A DNA stretch of 64,000 nucleotides from Hippophae tibetana (lineage: Eukaryota; Streptophyta; Magnoliopsida; Rosales; Elaeagnaceae): assembly GCA_037013495.1 (NCBI GenBank), contig CM072803.1:13782001-13846000 (forward strand), given 5' to 3'. Below the pieces are notes generated by a model that saw nothing but the letters and a program-made list of their open reading frames with translations, had not been told where the DNA came from and searched no databases. The translations under genes and the position numbers were made by a program. Every line of letters starts with the position of its first letter. Position 1 is the stretch's first letter. This document shows, piece by piece, positions 58,691 through 64,000 of this stretch.

Positions 58691-60064
58691 ATTACCTCCC
58701 TCACAAACTACGAGAGTGGAAATCTAACCCCATCTTTAAATGGGAGCTTATAAAAGCAAGTAAAGTCAATCGATGGTAGATCATCCCCTTTTACGTTAGG
58801 ATCCAAAGCAAGGGAATACCTTAAAAAAATGAAGAACACCATGAAATAATAAAATTCCAAAGAACCCAAGAGTAGAGCCAATTATGGTCAAAAAGGGCAA
58901 AAGAAAATTGAAAGAATTAGAATGCAAGTAGAAAAAAATGCTATTGGGAATGAAGAAGAAAAATCAAAGAAAATGACCCAATTAATTAGAAAAACCTAAA
59001 AAAAATATGAAAGTTTCAAAGGATTGAAAAAATCTCAAAATTGACTCGAGAGAGATTTATGGTTTCAAAATATAGAGAAAAATGAAAAAAAAAGAGAAGA
59101 GAAAAGGGTTTTATAACTCTAACCACCCAAAAACAAATGCACCAAATCCTCTCATAACCTCTCATCTAATGGGTAGGCATTGAGGGTTAAACAACCACTT
59201 CAAACTTCCAACACAATCTCAAAGCATTAATAACTATTTCACACGTCCTAAAACCCTTAATTCTCTAGTCAAATGTGTCAAAATCCTAGGGAAAAATGTC
59301 ATGTCCCATTATCAAGCTGTTGAAAAGATAGGACATAAAAACTACCAATAGAAACTTTTGAGAATACTTTGAGAGTCTTCAATCATCAATTAATATGAAA
59401 AATCATGAAGTAGGTGGACTTATTGTTTATACATCCCACTTATGTTCCTAGGATGAAGATCCCTAAATGGAGTCTTTGGTCATCACAAGGACCTCACCTC
59501 CTAATCAATATGGCTTCCCATCGTTAACTCTCTACCACAAAACCAGGGCCTTTAGTTCTATGTATTTCAATATACAAAAAAGTAAAGATGACAATTTTTG
59601 TGCTCTTGATCAATTAGTGTAGACGAGAATAACCTTGATGACCCGTAATACCTAGTACCAATCACATGGCCCTCATAGGTATCCATTTTTTTAAAAATAA
59701 TGGTATAAAAGGAAAAATACAAACATACATGGACACATTATCACCTGAAAAATCTCAAATCTTGTAAACCAAGGAACTATCATAGAACCATCGAACCTTC
59801 AATTATTGTACCCAACAACTGTTATTCTTGTATCATGTAAGAACAAAAATGTTGTAAGTTTTTCATTTGTCTTTTTAGCTTTAGAATTCTTCTTTTTTAA
59901 TTTTTGTTAGGTTTTTCTCTTTCAATAAATATATCATACTCATATGAATAGTAATGTTTGGCAATTATATTGTGTTTTATCTTTACATTATTACCCTTTA
60001 GTAATTGGTTTAATTGCATAATAGTTGTTACACTTATAATCAAGTGGCAATTCAATCACTTCCT
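58691..60064. other. No clear gene; possible retroelement scraps
   Basis: On the minus strand 58692-58790 reads 'PSIDFTCFYKLPFKDGVRF' then PLS-FVREV, a phrase pattern seen in plant retroelement gag-like or transposon-related proteins. It is short and unsupported by flanking domains. Plus-strand 59690-59705 has a TATA-like 'ggtataaaaggaaa', and the region around it could be an LTR relic. Otherwise A-rich and featureless. Confidence 0.25.
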
Positions 60065-61265
60065 ACTACAAGAAAATAGGTTATTTAGGACAACACATTT
60101 TGCTCTTGAAAGTTGATATTTTGTCTCAAATGTGAATTAGGAACAAAATATTTTGTTCATTACTTTGTTCCAAAATGAGGGTTGTAGAAAGTCAAGTGGA
60201 ACAAAATTTGATTTTATCCTAAAAAATTAACATTTTCTAGGACAAAATAATTTGCCATTATATACTATTTATTTATCCTTGAATATTCATACACGGTATT
60301 ATGGAGAATTTTCAACGATAAATTATGTTCTTAAAAATTAAATAATTTATCCAAATTTTTTTATCCTTGATGCTAGTTTTTAGATTGAATTTTTTGTCTC
60401 AAAACAATTAAATTAGTTCTTAATTAACATATTCTAGGATAAATTATTTTATCAAAAACTAATATTTTAATAGGTTTTTCCCCAAAAATACATTTTGGGA
60501 TAAAAAGGTAGCAAACAATTTTGTCCTCAAAAATATTTTTGGGACAACTTTGAAACAAAATAGTTAATGTTAACAAATATATTCAAGGACTAGTTTGTAA
60601 CAAAATATTTTGTATAAAAAAATACTTGGTGCAATTTATTTATTATTATTATATCATATGCAATGGTTTCTATTGTTATCTTTACATATTAGTATAATAT
60701 ACTCTTTAGATTTTATGGATATTAATTATTGTATTATCCTTTTTATGGTAATTACATTCACTTTGTCCCGATGATACATGAAAATTTGTTTCATATTTTT
60801 TATTTTTTTTAATAAACAAATAATTTGTCTCAAAAAGTGTAAAATTTATCAATAAATTCTAATATTATAAGGACAACTTTTTTGGTTCTAACTTTTCGAG
60901 GAAAAAATATTTTATCTTTTAAAGACAAGTCTTTTGTTCCAAAATTTTGATGAGAAGTTTTTACCTTCAAGGGAAATTTTTTGTCATAAAATTGTAAAGT
61001 AAATTTTTTATATTCCAGTAACAAATTATTTTATCGTAAATTTTTGACAAGATTATTTAAGGACAAGTTAAAAATTTGTCTGTAATAATTAATTTCTGAA
61101 AAAATAATTTTCATATTATTTTATCCTTATTAATTTTTAATAGTTATACTTTCGGTCAACATTATTTGAATCCAATAATAATGTTTTGTCCCTAAAAGTA
61201 CCACTTTTAAGGATAAAATAATTTTTCTTTTAATGTTTTGCCCTATTACTAGTTTCTTTTGTAGT
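60065..61265. mobile_element. CACTA-like non-autonomous element rich in TTTTGTCC motifs
   Basis: Left end ACTACAAGAAAATAGG and right end ...CCTATTACTAGTTTCTTTTGTAGT form an imperfect inverted repeat resembling CACTACAAGAAAA termini. The 1.2 kb between holds some twenty variants of GGACAAAATATTTTGTCC in both orientations. No coding sequence. The target duplication is not recognisable, so it is old. Confidence 0.6.
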
Positions 61266-63182
61266 CTAATTACTCATTTAATAGAATGGTTGGATTCGAT
61301 CAATAGATTACATGAGTAATGAAGGTGGCACTGAAGGTGGCACTGAAGATGGTTGTCGTGGTGAACTAGTGGTGGTTGATGTCGAATAAAAGCCCAAGCG
61401 AAATCGATACCAATGATGGTTTCTATATGTGGTGGTGATGGATGGATGGCGGGCTAGATAGTTTAATAGGGGTGGTGAGTTGTGTCGTGTTTATGAATAT
61501 ATATTTTTTGAACTATTTTTTAAACTTAATTTCTTTTTGGGATGAATTTGTAATTTTTGATACATAAGAAAAAGCATGTAGAGGTTGAAGAATATATTAT
61601 ATTTAAAGAATTAAAATTATAAGATAAATTTCTTGGAAAAAGAAATTAAACTTTCTTTAATATCAAACTAATTCCGAATGAAAGGATATAGGAGGGAGAA
61701 ATAATAGACCAAATGAGTTAGAGATTTAAAGGAGTAAAAATTAAGAAAAAAAATAGAGAAATATTGAGAGAAGTTGATATTGTATTGAATAACTCTAGTG
61801 TAATAATAAATTTACAACCATATGTCTTACTTATAGGACTCATGTATCTAATATGATAATAGTAAAAAATTATGGGTAACTAATAATAGATATTAAAATT
61901 TAAAACTTGATTAAATGTTTAATAGATAATAATATTAAGCTAAATAACATTTATTTTAAGAGATTTTAGGAGAAGATGAGTGTATAAGTCTTATATATAT
62001 TCTAAAAATAATATTTAAGTCATATACTTATTTTTTATGATAGTTTAGTCTTATTATTCTGAAAAAGTAATTATATAAGAAAAAAATATTATTTTTTATG
62101 TTATTTATTTATTAATTTTTATTTAATTTTTTCTTTGAATCTTTGAATCATAGTTTATTCAAGTTAAAACTATCTGTCATAGTTTATTTAAGTTAAAACT
62201 ATCTATGTCTAATATAGCTCAAAAAATCAAAAAATAAAATGAAAAAATTTTATTTTTTCTTTTTTGTGATCATTTTTTAATAATAATAGGACTAAAGTAC
62301 TATTACAAAAAATAAATATATGATTTAAATGTTATTTTTATAATAAATATAAGACCTAGCTATATACTTGTTATTTTATATATGATAATGACATCTATTA
62401 TACTTTGTTTTATTCTAATATTTTGGGACTTATTAATAACATGCTTAAAGTATGGTTATTATGATTATAAAAGTGAATATTAAATTATGAAAATTTTGTT
62501 TAAATTTAATTATGGAAAATTTATTTAAGTGAATTATATTGTATGAATATTTTATTGTATTATATTTTATTTTTAATTGCATATCCACGTAACTAAGAAT
62601 ATTTTAGATTTTTTTAAATATATTATATATAGAAAATAGAATATGTGAATAAATATAATAAAATTATTGACAGCTTATAATTTATTATTTCCAAAACAAA
62701 ATGGCTGAGCATTTATCAGTTTTCTAATTAAAAATTGAATAATTACATAAATACTTATAAAAAAAATACATATGCAATCCCTTATATATAATAACAAAAT
62801 TAACTTTAAATTTAAGAATTAAAAACCATGCTAAGGCCTAAAAAAAAACTCTAGCAATCTTGGTTTTTGAAAGCTCTTCTAAGTGTAGCCGATGAAAGAT
62901 TTGAAATAAAGCCTTGAAAAGTGCAATCGATAAAAAGAATTGAATTAATCTTAAAACGAAGTGATTCATCTAATTTAACGTAATTGATAAAGTAACGGAG
63001 TTCTCATCACTCCAGTAATTTGGTGAATGAGTTGTCTCTAGCTATCTTAAAAGTGAATTTCATCAATAAAAAAAGAAGCATTTAAAAATAGTTAAAAAAA
63101 ATTCCGGTAAAACTTGTCTCCTTGGCAATAAATTTGAGTAAAAAATCTTTATAAATCACTAGAAATGGTTTTCTTAATTCTA
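61266..63182. other. AT-rich region without recognisable gene
   Basis: Small repeats only: 'gaaggtggcact' twice at 61321-61345, and a 29-bp unit twice (62149-62177 and 62178-62206, 'catagtttatt.aagttaaaa'). No ORF with family motifs. Confidence 0.5.
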
Positions 63183-64000
63183 AGTGATAATGTTCAAATT
63201 ATAACAAGTAAAAACATTTAAAAACTAGACATTCTCAGTTTTCTAAAAAAATAATATATGCCCATTAGGATTTACCAAAATTATTTTAAAAATTTGATCT
63301 CATTATAAGTCGTTTTAAAATAATTTGGACCTATCACTACATAAATAGACATAATTTTTCATAAACATATCCAAATGTAATTATGTAAAAATATAAAAAA
63401 ACCTTACATTTTAATCTTTAAAATAAGATATAATACACTCAATTTTTTTAAGTAAAACACTTTCAAAAAGAAAGAATATTGATTTATTTAAAAAGTAATT
63501 TTTAATACAATCTCTATAGAATATACTCTTAATTAAATTTATATAACTTTTCTATAATATTTGAAATGACCGTAAAATATCTATAAAACTAGACATTATA
63601 AACTTTAAAATAAGATATAACTTATCAAAATAAAATATGTAAAACAACTTTAAAATCACAAAATACAAGTTAGATTAAAACATAGCTTTCAGTTTTGATC
63701 TGTAAGTAACATACTTTGATAAAACTAGTATAATTTTATGTAGAAAACTCAAAATTTAATTTTCTAAAAACCCACAAAAACTAGACATCATTACGTTTTA
63801 ATACAAATATTACCCAATCATTTTTTATGAAAGAAATAAATCAAAAATACTAAAATACTGATCAGATTCAAGATAGAATTATCAACTTCTCATCCTTCAT
63901 ACATACCTTTGAAAAACATTCACAAATTTTTGTAAAAAATTCCAAATGAAAATCGTAAAACTTTTTTGAAGCTAGACATGTCAAGATTTAAAACATAATA
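63183..64000. repeat. Repeat R, copy 3 (runs off the window)
   Basis: Matches 8290-9118 and 34845-35660 with the same monomer phase ('ctagacat' marks near 63223, 63590, 63782 and 63973). The upstream flank differs from the other copies. Confidence 0.7.

Noticed and set aside
58692-58790. Short minus-strand coding-like stretch (DGVRFPLS)
   Set aside because: Too short and isolated to assign to a family; kept only as a low-confidence note for the region.

Overview
The window is nuclear DNA of a flowering plant, most likely a eudicot. It is strongly AT-rich, lacks bacterial-type operons, and is packed with plant transposon families: Athila-like and Tat-like Ty3 elements, a Ty1/copia element, hAT and CACTA (En/Spm) DNA transposons. 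Only one convincing host gene is present, a 125-residue secreted proline-rich cell-wall protein on the minus strand at 17517-17894. I could not settle the species.

Layout. 1-251: CACTA-like end. 252-1197: repeat F. 1198-6240: broken Athila-like element A. 6241-9118: sequence duplicated elsewhere, ending in a degenerate array of about 190-bp monomers (repeat R). 9119-10110: unassigned. 10111-13862: broken copia element. 13863-17216: CACTA element with a Ulp1-like protease gene (minus). 17517-17894: host gene. 18960-25680: repeat H, copy 1, split by an hAT transposon (19466-24680) whose transposase gene is nearly complete. 25684-35870: a second copy of the A region (repeat F inverted, element B, shared downstream sequence, repeat R), carrying a solo LTR at 32640-34492. 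36442-38625: repeat H, copy 2. 38640-43737: Tat-type fossil with minisatellites, into which a 941-bp mini-CACTA has inserted (42573-43513). 43738-44947 and 58473-58690: repeat H, copy 3, split by a whole-looking 13.5-kb Athila-like element (44948-58472). 60065-61265: CACTA-like element rich in TTTTGTCC motifs. 63183-64000: third copy of repeat R.

The most notable object is the 44948-58472 element. It has near-identical LTRs, a 5-bp target duplication, a tRNA-Asp primer site and long open frames, but it carries two gag genes in tandem: a separate 445-residue gag and a second gag fused to pol. The separate gag is followed by the same two-hairpin sequence that follows pol. The leader holds a duplicated 60-bp stem-loop whose two copies differ by compensating changes, which points to a selected RNA structure. 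The LTR promoter pairs two TGACGTCA sites with a G-box, also largely kept in the old solo LTR.

The rest reads as a nested history. A unit of Athila fragment, repeat R and repeat H was duplicated, and the copies then received different insertions. Because empty sites survive in sister copies, several insertions can be dated relative to one another within this window.
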